Positions 17,345-26,806 are shown, counted from the first letter of the stretch. The stretch: DNA of 64,000 bases from Motiliproteus sp965230185 (GCA_965230185.1 OZ245995.1:3038001-3102000), one strand, 5' to 3'. Program-made: numbers and translations. The notes: a model not told the origin generated them from the letters alone.

Positions 17345-17917
17345 ATGATCACCTCTATTCTGATTCTGACCCTGATCGGAGCGCTGCTGGGACTGGTGCT
17401 CAGCGCCGCCAGCCGGCTACTGCCTTACAAGGCTGACCCGCTGGTGGAACAGATCACCGAGCTGTTACCGGGGACTCAGTGTGGCCAGTGCGGTTTCGCC
17501 GGCTGCAGCCAGGCGGCAGCAGCGGTGATAAACGAGGAAGCGCCACTCAGCCTCTGTCCGCCCGGCGGGCCGGCCATGGCCCGACAACTGGCGGAAGCGC
17601 TGGGCCGGCAGCCGGAATCCCCCGGCTCCGGCGCGATCAGCCGACCCAGTTTCGCGGCGATCACTCCGGATCTCTGTATCGGTTGCACCAAATGCATCCG
17701 CGAATGCGCCACCGATGCCATTGTCGGCGCGCCAAAACAGCTGCACGTGGTGCTGGAGAACGCCTGTAACGGTTGCGGCGCCTGTGTCGACATCTGCCCC
17801 ACCGAAGGCATTCAGCTGCAGGAAACGCCGCTGACCCTGGCCAACTGGCGCTGGAACCGTCCTGAAAAGCCCAATCCGTTCAGAACGCCGGTGGCGGCGA
17901 AGGAAGGTCTGGCATGA
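17345..17917 (+). CDS. rnfB: Rnf complex iron-sulfur subunit B
   Basis: 190 residues. An N-terminal membrane anchor (1-24) precedes a cluster-binding domain with CGQCGFAGC (46-54) and two 4Fe-4S ferredoxin motifs, CIGCTKCIREC and CNGCGACVDIC. RnfB is the entry point for electrons from soluble ferredoxin, on the cytoplasmic face. It overlaps rnfC by 4 bases (ATGA). Length and motif order are normal for gammaproteobacteria. Confidence 0.95.
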   Translation: MITSILILTLIGALLGLVLSAASRLLPYKADPLVEQITELLPGTQCGQCGFAGCSQAAAAVINEEAPLSLCPPGGPAMARQLAEALGRQPESPGSGAISRPSFAAITPDLCIGCTKCIRECATDAIVGAPKQLHVVLENACNGCGACVDICPTEGIQLQETPLTLANWRWNRPEKPNPFRTPVAAKEGLA

Positions 17918-19443
17918 AGCTGTTCGGACTGCGGGGCGGCGTCCATCCGGACGCCCTGAAACATCATACCGAGGAGCACCAGATCAGCCGGATGCCGGCA
18001 CCCGAGCGGCTCTATATCCCGTTACAACAGCATATCGGCGCCCCGGCCGCTGCTGAAGTGGAAACAGGCGACCGGGTCGGCAAGGGACAGTTGCTGGCCC
18101 GCAGCCAGGGCATGATCTCCGCGCCGGTCCATGCGCCGGTATCCGGACGGGTTGTCGCCATCGAAGAACTCCCCGCACCGCACCCTTCGGGACTGCCGGT
18201 CAGAACCATCGTTCTGGAGAACGACGGCGAAGAGCGCTGGGCCGAACCCGAGCAGATAACCGAAGATCCGTTCCAACTCAGCTCGCAGGAGATCGCCGAA
18301 CGAGTCGGTCAGGCCGGGATCGTCGGCATGGGCGGCGCCACGTTCCCCTCGGCAGTTAAGCTGATGCCCAATCCGAAAGCGCCGATTCATACCCTGATTA
18401 TCAACGGCAGCGAATGTGAACCCTATCTGACCTGCGACGACCGGCTGATGCAGGAACATCCGGAGCAGGTGATCGATGGTGTACGGCTGATCCGCCACGC
18501 CCTGCAGGCGGAAAAGGCCTGGGTGGCGATTGAAGACAACAAGCCCGCCGCTTTCGCGGCGATGAAGGCTGCCGCTAAAAAACTCGGCGGGGTCAGAGTC
18601 ATTCAGATTCCTTCCCGCTACCCCATGGGCTGGGAAAAACAGCTGGTGCAGATCATCACCGGTCACGAAATTCCCCACGGTCAGCTACCCAGCGGCGTCG
18701 GTGTCTGCGTTCACAACGTCGGCACCGCCCGTGCCATTCACCGGACCCTGCGAACCGGACGGCCTCTGTTGTCACGGATAGTGACCGTTTCCGGCGGTGC
18801 CGTCCGACGGCCCCGCAACCTCGAGGTTCCCATCGGCGCCCGGGTGGAAGATCTGCTCAGTTTCTGCGGTGGCCTCAGCGAAACCCCGGCCCGACTGGTC
18901 ATGGGGGGACCGATGATGGGCCAGATCATGCCCCACGCCCGGGTGCCGGTGGTCAAGGGCAGCAGCGGCATTCTGGCGCTCAGCCATGAAGAGGTGGACG
19001 ACGGACCGGAACGGCCCTGTATCCGCTGCGGTCGCTGCGTTATCGCCTGCCCGGCCGGGCTGATGCCACTGGAGATGGGTGCCCGCATGCGTCATGACGA
19101 TGTCAGTGGGGCCCGGGAGCTGGGAGTCGAGGATTGTATCGGCTGCGGCTGCTGTTCCTACGTCTGCCCCTCGAAGATCCCACTGGTCCAGTATTTCAAC
19201 TATGCCCGCGGGGAGCTGCAGAGCCGACGGGAAGCGAAATCGAAGACCGATCAGACCCGTCAGTGGGCGCAGGCCCGCAGCGAACGGCTGGAACGGGAAG
19301 CGGCTGAAACCGCGGCCCGCAAAGCCGAACGGGAAGCCGCCAGAGCGGCGAAAGCGGCAAAAGCCGCTAAGGAAAGCGCCTCAGACGCTGACAGTTCTGC
19401 CGGTCAGCACAGCAAACCGGTTACGACGGAGGAGATGGAATGA
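17914..19443 (+). CDS. rnfC: Rnf complex NADH/FMN-binding subunit C
   Basis: A 509-residue cytoplasmic subunit. A Gly-rich nucleotide/FMN region (GIVGMGGATFPSAVK, about 140) is followed by two 4Fe-4S motifs, CIRCGRCVIACP and CIGCGCCSYVCP. The C terminus carries an Ala/Lys/Glu-rich helical tail (about 440-490) as in many gammaproteobacterial RnfC proteins, though shorter than some. It carries the NADH site and passes electrons to or from RnfB. It overlaps both rnfB and rnfD by 4 bases, indicating tight translational coupling. Confidence 0.95.
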   Translation: MKLFGLRGGVHPDALKHHTEEHQISRMPAPERLYIPLQQHIGAPAAAEVETGDRVGKGQLLARSQGMISAPVHAPVSGRVVAIEELPAPHPSGLPVRTIVLENDGEERWAEPEQITEDPFQLSSQEIAERVGQAGIVGMGGATFPSAVKLMPNPKAPIHTLIINGSECEPYLTCDDRLMQEHPEQVIDGVRLIRHALQAEKAWVAIEDNKPAAFAAMKAAAKKLGGVRVIQIPSRYPMGWEKQLVQIITGHEIPHGQLPSGVGVCVHNVGTARAIHRTLRTGRPLLSRIVTVSGGAVRRPRNLEVPIGARVEDLLSFCGGLSETPARLVMGGPMMGQIMPHARVPVVKGSSGILALSHEEVDDGPERPCIRCGRCVIACPAGLMPLEMGARMRHDDVSGARELGVEDCIGCGCCSYVCPSKIPLVQYFNYARGELQSRREAKSKTDQTRQWAQARSERLEREAAETAARKAEREAARAAKAAKAAKESASDADSSAGQHSKPVTTEEME

Positions 19444-20543
19444 ATATTCTCAGGCCCCAGGCCGGCCCTCACGTCCGTAATCCCGGTAAAGTGCCATCGC
19501 TGATGGGTAGCGTGATTCTGGCGCTGCTGCCGGCCACCCTGTTCGGCATCTATCTCTACGGGCTGCCGGCTCTCAATACCGTCCTGCTCTGTCTGGTGAC
19601 CGCCGTTGTCACTGAATCGCTGTGCGTACGGCTGGCCAACAAGCGCATTCGCCTGATCCTGTTTGACGGCGCGGCCCTGCTGACCGGGCTGCTGCTGGCA
19701 CTGACCCTGCCCCCCTGGGCACCCTGGTGGATATCGGTCGGCGGTACCGCCTTTGCCATTATCGTCGGCAAGCAGGTTTACGGCGGCCTGGGCCAGAACC
19801 CATTCAACCCGGCCATGCTGGCCCGTGTTGCCCTGCTGCTCTCCTTTCCGCTGCAGATGACCAGTTGGGTCAGTCCCACACCGCTGTTCAGCGCGGCGGC
19901 TCCTGATCTGACCGAAGCGCTGGCCATCACCTTTGGCGGTATGGCTGTTCCGGATGCCGTCAGCAGCGCCACCCTGCTGGGTCAGGTCAGAACCGAGCTG
20001 GGTCAGGGCCTGCCACTGGCAGAGATTCTCCAGAACGACTACAACCCCTGGTACAACAGTATCGGCCTCACCGCCGGCAGTCTGGGCGAAACCTCGGCGC
20101 TGCTGATTCTGATCGGCGGCCTCTGGCTGATTTACCAGGGCATCATCAACTGGCAGCTACCGGTCAGCCTGCTGGCCACGGTCGCTGTACTGGCAGGACT
20201 GTTTCATCTGATCGACCCGCAAAGCTGGGCCAGCCCACTCTATCACCTGTCATCCGGCGGACTGATGCTGGCCGCCTTCTTTATCATCACCGACCCGGTC
20301 ACCTCACCCGCCACCATTCGCGGCCAGGTGCTGTTCGGTGCCGGTTGCGGACTGCTGATCTGGATTATCCGCAGCTTCGGCGGTTACCCGGAGGGCATCG
20401 CTTTCGCCGTACTGCTGATGAACGCAATGACACCGCTGATCGATCACTATCTGAAGCCTCGCCGCTACGGCCGTACTCGCAGTGGCAAACCACTGCCCAT
20501 GCCCCCTGCCCCTCGCGGCCAGTCAACGGGAGAGCACCGATGA
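19440..20543 (+). CDS. rnfD: Rnf complex membrane flavoprotein subunit D
   Basis: A 367-residue membrane protein with about nine helices. The candidate covalent FMN attachment threonine is Thr178 in DAVSSATLLGQ, matching the NqrB/RnfD S-(G/S)-A-T pattern. GGLGQNPFNPAMLARV and FFIITDPVTSPAT are further family signatures. RnfD is part of the ion-translocating core. It overlaps rnfC at its start and rnfG at its end by 4 bases. Confidence 0.94.
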   Translation: MNILRPQAGPHVRNPGKVPSLMGSVILALLPATLFGIYLYGLPALNTVLLCLVTAVVTESLCVRLANKRIRLILFDGAALLTGLLLALTLPPWAPWWISVGGTAFAIIVGKQVYGGLGQNPFNPAMLARVALLLSFPLQMTSWVSPTPLFSAAAPDLTEALAITFGGMAVPDAVSSATLLGQVRTELGQGLPLAEILQNDYNPWYNSIGLTAGSLGETSALLILIGGLWLIYQGIINWQLPVSLLATVAVLAGLFHLIDPQSWASPLYHLSSGGLMLAAFFIITDPVTSPATIRGQVLFGAGCGLLIWIIRSFGGYPEGIAFAVLLMNAMTPLIDHYLKPRRYGRTRSGKPLPMPPAPRGQSTGEHR

Positions 20544-21277
20544 ACGCTGAAGTCACCACCCGAAACAGGCTGTCACCGGGCTATCCCGGGCTGCTGCTGG
20601 GAGTCGCCGTTCTGCTTTCCACCTCGTTGCTGGCGCTGGCTCATATCTCCACCCGCGACGCCATCGCCCAGCGCGAGGCGGAAGATCTGCAACAGTCACT
20701 GAGTCAGGTGCTGCCGCCATCCATCCACGACAACGATCTGCTGAATTCAACCCTGGAAATCAGCGAAGACGGCCAGCCCGTCGTTGTCTACCGGGCCCGG
20801 CTGCAACAACAGACCAGTGCCGTAGCCTGGAATATCACGGCTCCGGACGGCTATGGCGGCCCGATCCGACTGCTGCTGGGAGTGGCTGCCGACGGCACGG
20901 TACTGGGGGTCCGGGTACTCTCCCACGCGGAAACACCGGGACTGGGAGACTGGATAGAGACCGCAAAGTCCCCCTGGATTCTCGGCTTTGACGGCCATTC
21001 GCTGGACAACCTCAGTGACGACGGCTGGGCGGTGAGGAAAGATGGCGGCCGCTTCGATCAGTTTACCGGCGCCACTATCACCCCCCGGGCGGTGGTCGGC
21101 GCCGTCCATCGCGGTCTGCAGTTCTTTCAGCAACGCCGGACCGAGTTGCTGCAGCCGGAAACTGCCCGCACGGCCGAGGCCTCAGCTGCTGAAACAACCG
21201 CTGCTGAAACAACGGCCGGGGAATCAGCCGCAGAACAGAAAGTATCCGCTCCTCAACCGGATGGAGGCCAGTCATGA
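20540..21277 (+). CDS. rnfG: Rnf complex covalent-flavin subunit G
   Basis: 245 residues from ATG 20540, chosen because it overlaps the rnfD stop by 4 bases like the other junctions and is followed at once by the expected N-terminal membrane helix (about 17-37). Longer in-frame starts would run through rnfD. The periplasmic FMN-binding domain carries the attachment motif TGATIT with Thr179. The last 40 residues are Ala/Glu/Thr-rich and low in complexity (repeats of AAETT), longer than in a minimal RnfG. It is coupled to rnfE by another 4-base overlap. Confidence 0.92.
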   Translation: MNAEVTTRNRLSPGYPGLLLGVAVLLSTSLLALAHISTRDAIAQREAEDLQQSLSQVLPPSIHDNDLLNSTLEISEDGQPVVVYRARLQQQTSAVAWNITAPDGYGGPIRLLLGVAADGTVLGVRVLSHAETPGLGDWIETAKSPWILGFDGHSLDNLSDDGWAVRKDGGRFDQFTGATITPRAVVGAVHRGLQFFQQRRTELLQPETARTAEASAAETTAAETTAGESAAEQKVSAPQPDGGQS

Positions 21278-22017
21278 GCAGCTATTCACAGATTATTCGC
21301 GACGGTCTCTGGACCAACAATGTCGTCTTCAGCCAGCTGCTGGCGCTCTGCCCGCTGCTGGCCGTCACGACCACGGCGACTAACGGTCTGGGCATGGGGA
21401 TCGCCTCGACGGTGGTGCTGCTGGTGTCCAATCTGCTGGTTTCGATGATCCGCAAACTGGTCAGTCAGGAGGTGCGCATTCCGGTCTACGTACTGCTGAT
21501 CGCTACCATCGTGACCCTGGTGGACATGTCGATGAACGCCTGGCTGCACGAGCTCCATAAGGTGCTGGGGCTGTTTATCCCGCTGATCGTCACCAACTGC
21601 GTGATTCTCGGCCGCGCCGAAGCGTTCGCCTCCCGCCAGCCGCTGCTGCCTTCGGCGCTGGACGGCCTGATGATGGGGATCGGCTTTACCCTGGCGCTGG
21701 TGGCGCTGGGCGCGGTACGGGAAATACTCGGCAGTGGCACCCTGTTTGCCGGCGCCAGCCTGCTGCTGGGCAGCGCCCTCGGCAGCCTCGAAATAACCCT
21801 GTTCGAGGACTATCAGGGCATCATACTGATGCTGCTGCCACCGGGCGGATTTCTGGTGCTGGGCTTTCTGATCGCCTTGCGAAGGCTGATCGACCAGCAC
21901 ATCGAAAACCGCCGTCATGCCCGGATGCTTGCCGCCGCAGAGGCGGATGAAGCCCTGCTGCCGCTGCAGAATCGCTCCGACGCCGACGATGGTGTTAATG
22001 CCCGTTCCGAAACCTGA
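21274..22017 (+). CDS. rnfE: Rnf electron transport complex subunit E
   Basis: A 247-residue protein with six helices, homologous to RnfA (LWTNNVVFSQLLALCPLLAVT, and GLFIPLIVTNCVILGRAEAFAS, which is highly conserved in RnfE/RsxE). It forms the pseudo-symmetric partner of RnfA in the membrane core and contributes Cys residues to the shared 2Fe-2S site. A C-terminal cytoplasmic tail after about residue 210 is charged and variable. Confidence 0.95.
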   Translation: MSSYSQIIRDGLWTNNVVFSQLLALCPLLAVTTTATNGLGMGIASTVVLLVSNLLVSMIRKLVSQEVRIPVYVLLIATIVTLVDMSMNAWLHELHKVLGLFIPLIVTNCVILGRAEAFASRQPLLPSALDGLMMGIGFTLALVALGAVREILGSGTLFAGASLLLGSALGSLEITLFEDYQGIILMLLPPGGFLVLGFLIALRRLIDQHIENRRHARMLAAAEADEALLPLQNRSDADDGVNARSET

Positions 22018-22043
22018 CAGCCGATGGCCAGAGGAGACCTACC

Positions 22044-22307
22044 ATGAACATCAGTGTGGTTTATGCAGATCCTGATCAGCCACAATGGCTGAACATCGAG
22101 GTAACCGAAGGCAGTACGGTTCGCCAGGCCATCGACAGCTCCGGCATTCTCGATCGTTTTCCGATCATTGATCTGAGCACCCATAAAACCGGCGTTTTCG
22201 GCAAGCTGGCAAAGCTGGATCAGCCGCTAAAACCCGGCGACAGAGTCGAGATTTATCTGCCGGTGCAGGTCGATCCGAAAACGGTCAAACGGCGGGATCG
22301 GGAGTGA
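22044..22307 (+). CDS. rnfH: RnfH family ubiquitin-like protein
   Basis: An 87-residue beta-grasp protein with family features: VVYADPDQPQWLNIEVTEGSTVRQAI at the start, VGIFGK-like KTGVFGKLAKLDQPLKPGDRVEIYLP in the middle, and a basic DPKTVKRRDRE end. RnfH often closes rnf operons or sits with ratA and smpB; its biochemical role is unclear. It starts 26 bases after rnfE and ends 6 bases from the convergent DUF1801 gene. Confidence 0.88.
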   Translation: MNISVVYADPDQPQWLNIEVTEGSTVRQAIDSSGILDRFPIIDLSTHKTGVFGKLAKLDQPLKPGDRVEIYLPVQVDPKTVKRRDRE

Positions 22308-22313
22308 TGACCC

Positions 22314-22760
22314 TCAGGCCCCCAGCAGAGGGAGATGCTTAAGCCGCTGCCAGGTCAGCGCCAGGGCAATGCAGTGTCTGAGGACAGTGGTCGGTACCCG
22401 CTGCTGTCGATCAGACAGAGTCGCCCTGTTGCCTTCAAAACTGAGCTGGTCTGAGTAGAGCTCGCGGAAGGTAGCCACCAGCCGGGCCGCGCAGTGGAAA
22501 CAGACGGCATAGCGGTCCGGCGAAGCGGGTTTCCAGTGAATTCGAACCGTGCTGCCCCCCCTTGCAAGACAGGATGGGTCTCCCCTTTTCAGGGTTTCCT
22601 CCAGCGAACCCACACCAGTGGTGTCGCGGGCAGTTTCCAGAATCAGCCAGCGGACAGCGAGCAGCCTGTCGCGAATATCATCCGGCCAGCTGCAGAACAG
22701 ATCCCTGACAGCCGGGTTGCTGATCTGCTCTGCTCCGCTGGGGTCCCTGCTCTGCCCCAT
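22314..22760 (-). CDS. DUF1801-type protein
   Basis: 148 residues. The central segment RWLILETARDTTGVGSLEETLKRGDPSC (about 38-65) matches the DUF1801 pattern in which a helix is followed by ETLKWG-P-Y. The region TVRIHWK and YAVCFHC fits the beta strands of that small fold. Function is unknown; the family is cytoplasmic and widespread. It is convergent with rnfH and 138 bases downstream of the cytochrome c gene on the same strand. Confidence 0.65.
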   Translation of the reverse strand: MGQSRDPSGAEQISNPAVRDLFCSWPDDIRDRLLAVRWLILETARDTTGVGSLEETLKRGDPSCLARGGSTVRIHWKPASPDRYAVCFHCAARLVATFRELYSDQLSFEGNRATLSDRQQRVPTTVLRHCIALALTWQRLKHLPLLGA

Positions 22761-22898
22761 TGCTGACGTCCCCTGTGCCTGGGCGACAACGGAATAATCA
22801 GAGCCGGTCGAAAGCCGTGGTCTGAATCCGGTGAATGGCCGTGGTATCGGCCGGGTTCTGTCGCCGCATCGGTCTCTCCTGCCATCCCGGTCGGGAAC

Positions 22899-23381
22899 TT
22901 ATTCCGGCAGCGCCGGAGGATTTTCATTGAACTGACGCAACCAGGCCAGCAGGTTCGCCCGTCGCTGATCCTTGCGAATACCGCGGAAATTCATACTGCG
23001 TCCGGGTACCGCCCGGTCGGTACGGGTCAGGTAATAGTTAAGGGTGGCGAAATTCCAGGTGTGGCCTGAGGTTTTCATCGCTTCGGAATATTCGAAACCG
23101 GGTTCACTGCCGGCCTTACGGCCAAACAGATTCCACAGCAGCGGCCCTTTGTTATGGATACCGCCTTTCCGCTGATCATGACAGGTCGCACACTTGCGTT
23201 CGTAGAATTCCCCGCCGGCCTGGAGATCGGCGTTCCTGAGCATCCCCTTGAATTCTTCGGTGAGTTCAGGCTGGAAACTGACCAGAGACTCCGAGGGATC
23301 GAATTTCGCGGCCCCTGCCGAGGCGGACAACAACACCAGAGTCAAACTGGTGGTCAATATCAACTGTTTGTTTTTCATCAT
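22899..23381 (-). CDS. Periplasmic mono-heme cytochrome c
   Basis: 160 residues with a signal peptide (1-24, ending SASAGA). The heme-attachment motif CATCH has Cys64, Cys67 and His68, and the axial Met is probably in RSMNFRGI. The region after the heme (GIHNKGPLLWNLFGRKAGSEPGFEYSEAMK) is class I cytochrome c-like (cytochrome c2/c550 style). It presumably shuttles electrons in the periplasm. The start gives MM; the second Met is equally possible. Confidence 0.85.
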   Translation of the reverse strand: MMKNKQLILTTSLTLVLLSASAGAAKFDPSESLVSFQPELTEEFKGMLRNADLQAGGEFYERKCATCHDQRKGGIHNKGPLLWNLFGRKAGSEPGFEYSEAMKTSGHTWNFATLNYYLTRTDRAVPGRSMNFRGIRKDQRRANLLAWLRQFNENPPALPE

Positions 23382-23637
23382 AAAAACCAGGCACTGAATA
23401 TCTTTTCAGAGAGCATTTATAGCACAGTCCGGCGGATTTACCAGATTCAGCGAATCGTTCCCGGCTTACAGCTACACACTTCATACTGCCCGAAATGCTT
23501 CGACCATGGGTACCGGTAATCCATATCGCCGCCGGCGGAAGGTGTAACTCTGGCAGCCACAGCTATGCTTTACTGAGATGGCTATCGCCCGGGGGGATAA
23601 CGACTCCCGTAAAGTATGGGCGATAAGGAGTTGTACA

Positions 23638-24336
23638 ATGAGGGCATTAACTCTGCTCCTCACGCTGTTTTTGCTTGAAGGATGCCTGGCCACACAGCGT
23701 GTGCAGCACGAAACCGCACAGAATGCCCGGCTGGCGGCCGAGCGATGCAGCGCGACGCTGGCACGGGTAGACAGTCTGATCACGGCTGAGGACAAAACTC
23801 GCAGAGTCATTCAGCAGGAATTGAAAGCCCGCCAAACCCCGGTCAGTAACGATAGCAGGGATCAGTCCTGCCCGGACCTTCGAAAATCCCTCAACAATAA
23901 AACGGTAGTGGGCGCCGTGGAGTGGGCCACCCTCGACTTTGGTGATCACCAGCGAGTTGCCAGGGCGCGGATGGATACCGGCGCGTCGATCTCCTCCGTC
24001 AGTGCCCACGATATTGCCGAGTTCGAACGTAACGGCAAACGCTGGGCCAGGTTTACCCTGCCCGGCGGTCGACAGGTGTCGGCGGTGCTGGAACGCTACG
24101 CCGATATACGCCAGGCAGCGGCGGAAACGGATAAACGTCGGGTCGTCCGGCTGGGGATTAAACTGGGAGAGATCTCCCAGGTAGCGGAGTTCACCCTGAA
24201 GGACCGCCGTCACCTCAACTATGAAATTCTGGTGGGCCGCAATCTGCTCCGGGATCTGATGGTGGTGGATGTCGCCAGACGTTATGTGCTGGGCCGCAAG
24301 CCGAAACTGTCTGCTACAGAGACACCGACCCGGTAG
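23638..24336 (+). CDS. Retropepsin-like (former RimB/Zn-protease type) lipoprotein
   Basis: A protein of about 232 residues from ATG 23638, chosen for its ribosome binding site (AAGGAG, 8 bases upstream) and because it begins the lipoprotein signal MRALTLLLTLFLLEGC (Cys16). The domain after residue 95 carries the aspartic protease motif MDTGASISS with Asp113 and a C-terminal hydrophobic ILVGRNLL, the retropepsin-like fold formerly annotated as ATP-dependent zinc protease (PF05618). It is followed at 9 bases by the 7TM transglutaminase-like gene and then the ATP-grasp ligase. From memory, similar trios are named Rlo in Pseudomonas and linked to osmotic tolerance; that name is not verified here. 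Confidence 0.78.
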   Translation: MRALTLLLTLFLLEGCLATQRVQHETAQNARLAAERCSATLARVDSLITAEDKTRRVIQQELKARQTPVSNDSRDQSCPDLRKSLNNKTVVGAVEWATLDFGDHQRVARARMDTGASISSVSAHDIAEFERNGKRWARFTLPGGRQVSAVLERYADIRQAAAETDKRRVVRLGIKLGEISQVAEFTLKDRRHLNYEILVGRNLLRDLMVVDVARRYVLGRKPKLSATETPTR

Positions 24337-24344
24337 GGGGATCT

Positions 24345-25865
24345 ATGCTTCAGAAAGTCCCCTTTTATCTGCTTATCGCGCTGCTGATCGGGCTCGGGGG
24401 CGGCAGCGCTGTTTATCGCCACATTAATCTGCAGATCCCCTGGCTGCCGGGCGAGACCCGCGAAGCCTGGAGCGTTGAAGCGCGGCTGGAATTCAGCGCC
24501 GGGGGGAACGCCATCATCGCTCGGATGGCCATCCCCGAATCGCAGCCGGGTTTTACTCTGCTGGAGCAGGCCACCGCTTCCCCCGGCTACGGACTCAGTT
24601 ACCTCACCGAAGAGGGCCTGCCGGCGGTGCGCTGGTCCACCCAGCAGGCCTCGGGGAAGCAGGTACTCTACTATCGCGCCCAGTTTCTGCTGGACGACGA
24701 CCAGCAACGGGGCTGGCCAGCCGCTCCCGAGGTACCGCCGGCACCGATTCTGCCGGAGCCAACCAGCCTGGCCGCGGGCCGCCTGATCGAACTGGCCCGC
24801 CAGCAGTCCGCCAGCCGGATTACCATGACCGCCCAGTTACTCAACGCCCTGCAGTCCGACGACCAGCAGGTGGCCCTGCTGAAGCAGGATCGTACAACGG
24901 CCGAAGCGGCGTTATTGCTTGTGCAACTGGCCGGCATCCCGGCACGTCAGGTCACCGCCCTCAGCCTCAGGCATGGCCGCCGTAATCAGGACAGCCGCCC
25001 TTACCTGATGGTCTACGACGCCGATCAGGTCGCGTTCTTTAACCTGCGCACCGGCAGGGAGGGACGCCCTCAGCGTCTGCTGATCTGGGAAATGCACGAC
25101 CAGCCGCTGATTGACCTGGAAGGTGGCCGCAACACTCGTCTCAGCTTCGCCATGCAGCGAGAGGTGGTGCCGGTGCAGCGGGCACTGGAACAGAAATACC
25201 GGGATGTCAGCGCCATGCAGGTGTCGCTGCACAGCCTGCCGCTGGAGGAGCAGCAGCTGTTCCGGGGCCTGCTGCTGATACCGGTCGGGGTGATGGTGGT
25301 GTTGCTGATGCGGGTGCTGGTTGGACTGCGCACTTCCGGTACCTTTATGCCGGTGCTGATCGCCCTGGCGCTGATGCAGACGGCACTGGGAGCCGGGCTC
25401 GCGGGTTTCGTGCTGGTGGTGGTCGCCGGCCTGATGGTCCGGGGCTACCTGGCACGGCTGAATCTGTTGCTGGTCGCGCGCATCAGTGCGGTGATTATCG
25501 TGGTGATTCTGCTGACGGCCACCTTCTCGGTCATTGCCTACAATCTGCGGATTGTCGAGGGACTGAATATTATCTTCTTCCCGATGATCATTATTGCCTG
25601 GACCATCGAGCGACTGTCGCTGCTGTGGGAGGAGGAAGGCGGTGAAGAGGCGCTGAAACAGGGAGGCGGCTCGCTGCTGGTGGCGCTGCTGGCCTATATG
25701 GTGATGTCCAATGACTACGTCCGGCACCTGACCTTTAACTTCCCCGGCCTGCAACTGGTGCTGCTGGCACTGATCCTGCTGCTGGGCAGTTATACCGGAT
25801 ACCGGCTGGTTGAACTGATCCGCTTCAGTCCTCTTGCCGGCAGCCAGAAGGATCCGCCATCATGA
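24345..25865 (+). CDS. Inactive transglutaminase-like protein fused to seven membrane helices
   Basis: 506 residues. A signal-anchor helix (about 5-24) is followed by a periplasmic region of about 220 residues with a transglutaminase-like fold (AAEAALLLVQLAGIPARQVTALSLRHGRR). Seven hydrophobic helices follow from about residue 285 to 495. The family is described as having lost the transglutaminase catalytic triad, and I see no Cys at the expected position before AALLLV. It lies between the retropepsin-like lipoprotein and the ATP-grasp gene and overlaps the latter by 4 bases, so the three are one operon and probably one envelope-linked peptide-processing system. Confidence 0.85.
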   Translation: MLQKVPFYLLIALLIGLGGGSAVYRHINLQIPWLPGETREAWSVEARLEFSAGGNAIIARMAIPESQPGFTLLEQATASPGYGLSYLTEEGLPAVRWSTQQASGKQVLYYRAQFLLDDDQQRGWPAAPEVPPAPILPEPTSLAAGRLIELARQQSASRITMTAQLLNALQSDDQQVALLKQDRTTAEAALLLVQLAGIPARQVTALSLRHGRRNQDSRPYLMVYDADQVAFFNLRTGREGRPQRLLIWEMHDQPLIDLEGGRNTRLSFAMQREVVPVQRALEQKYRDVSAMQVSLHSLPLEEQQLFRGLLLIPVGVMVVLLMRVLVGLRTSGTFMPVLIALALMQTALGAGLAGFVLVVVAGLMVRGYLARLNLLLVARISAVIIVVILLTATFSVIAYNLRIVEGLNIIFFPMIIIAWTIERLSLLWEEEGGEEALKQGGGSLLVALLAYMVMSNDYVRHLTFNFPGLQLVLLALILLLGSYTGYRLVELIRFSPLAGSQKDPPS

Positions 25866-26806
25866 ACTGGCTGATATCGCCCCGCCGCCTGCGCAGACTG
25901 GGTGTGCTGGGGATGAATCAGCGCAACATCGCATATATCGGCGGCCATAACGAGCGTCGTCTTTTCCCGCTGGTGGACGACAAACTGAAAACCAAGGAGC
26001 TGGCGATCGACGCCGGTCTGACGGTCCCACAGCTGATCGGCGTCATCCGCTATCAGCACCAGCTCAGGTCCATCGACGAGCTGCTGCACGATCAGCAGGC
26101 GTTCTGCATTAAGCCCTCCCGGGGCAGTGGCGGCAAAGGTATCCTGGTGATCCATGACCACGATGACCAGCAGTACTACAAACCCAATGATCAGGCGCTG
26201 ACCCTGACCGACATCCGGCGCCATACCTCCAATATTCTCGCCGGCCTGTTCTCCCTCGGCGGCCAGCCCGACAAAGCCATTGTCGAACACCTCATCCACT
26301 TCGACGATCACTTCGCCAGTTACAGCTACGAAGGGGTACCGGATATTCGCATCATCGTTTTCCGAGGTTTTCCGGTGATGGCGATGATGCGGCTGTCGAC
26401 AGCAGCCTCCGATGGCAAGGCCAACCTGCATCAGGGCGCCGTTGGGGTCGGGATCGATATCGCCAGCGGCAAGGCCAGCCATGCCGTTCAGTTTGACCGG
26501 CCGGTGACCCATCACCCCGATACCAAAATGCCGCTGGCATCCCTGCATATCCCGGACTGGCCGCAGCTGCTCGGCATGGCTGCACGCTGTTTCGAAATGT
26601 CCAGGCTCGGTTATCTCGGTGTCGATATCGTGCTGGATGCCCGCCAGGGTCCCATGTTGCTGGAGCTGAACGCCCGCCCCGGCCTGGCGATCCAGATTGC
26701 CAACGGCCGGGGACTGTTGAAGCGGCTGCGAGCCGTGACCGAAGCCGACGCACGGTCACTGACCGCGGACGAGCGGGTCTCCTTTGTGCAGTCGGAATTT
26801 ATCTGA
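25862..26806 (+). CDS. ATP-grasp alpha-L-glutamate ligase-like protein
   Basis: 314 residues with an RimK-type ATP-grasp fold. The lysine and Gly-rich ATP loop is FCIKPSRGSGGKGILVI (about 81-97). The C-terminal metal-binding stretch is MLLELNARPGLAIQIANG. Such enzymes join an amino acid to a carboxylate through an acyl phosphate. The substrate here is unknown. Its constant partners (a retropepsin-like lipoprotein and the 7TM protein) suggest a peptide made in the cytoplasm and processed at the membrane. It overlaps the preceding gene by 4 bases. Confidence 0.85.
   Translation: MNWLISPRRLRRLGVLGMNQRNIAYIGGHNERRLFPLVDDKLKTKELAIDAGLTVPQLIGVIRYQHQLRSIDELLHDQQAFCIKPSRGSGGKGILVIHDHDDQQYYKPNDQALTLTDIRRHTSNILAGLFSLGGQPDKAIVEHLIHFDDHFASYSYEGVPDIRIIVFRGFPVMAMMRLSTAASDGKANLHQGAVGVGIDIASGKASHAVQFDRPVTHHPDTKMPLASLHIPDWPQLLGMAARCFEMSRLGYLGVDIVLDARQGPMLLELNARPGLAIQIANGRGLLKRLRAVTEADARSLTADERVSFVQSEFI

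Noticed and set aside
20345..20539. Longer N-terminal extension for RnfG
   Set aside because: It would overlap rnfD by about 195 bases, while ATG 20540 gives the same 4-base overlap seen at all other rnf junctions and begins just before the expected membrane helix.
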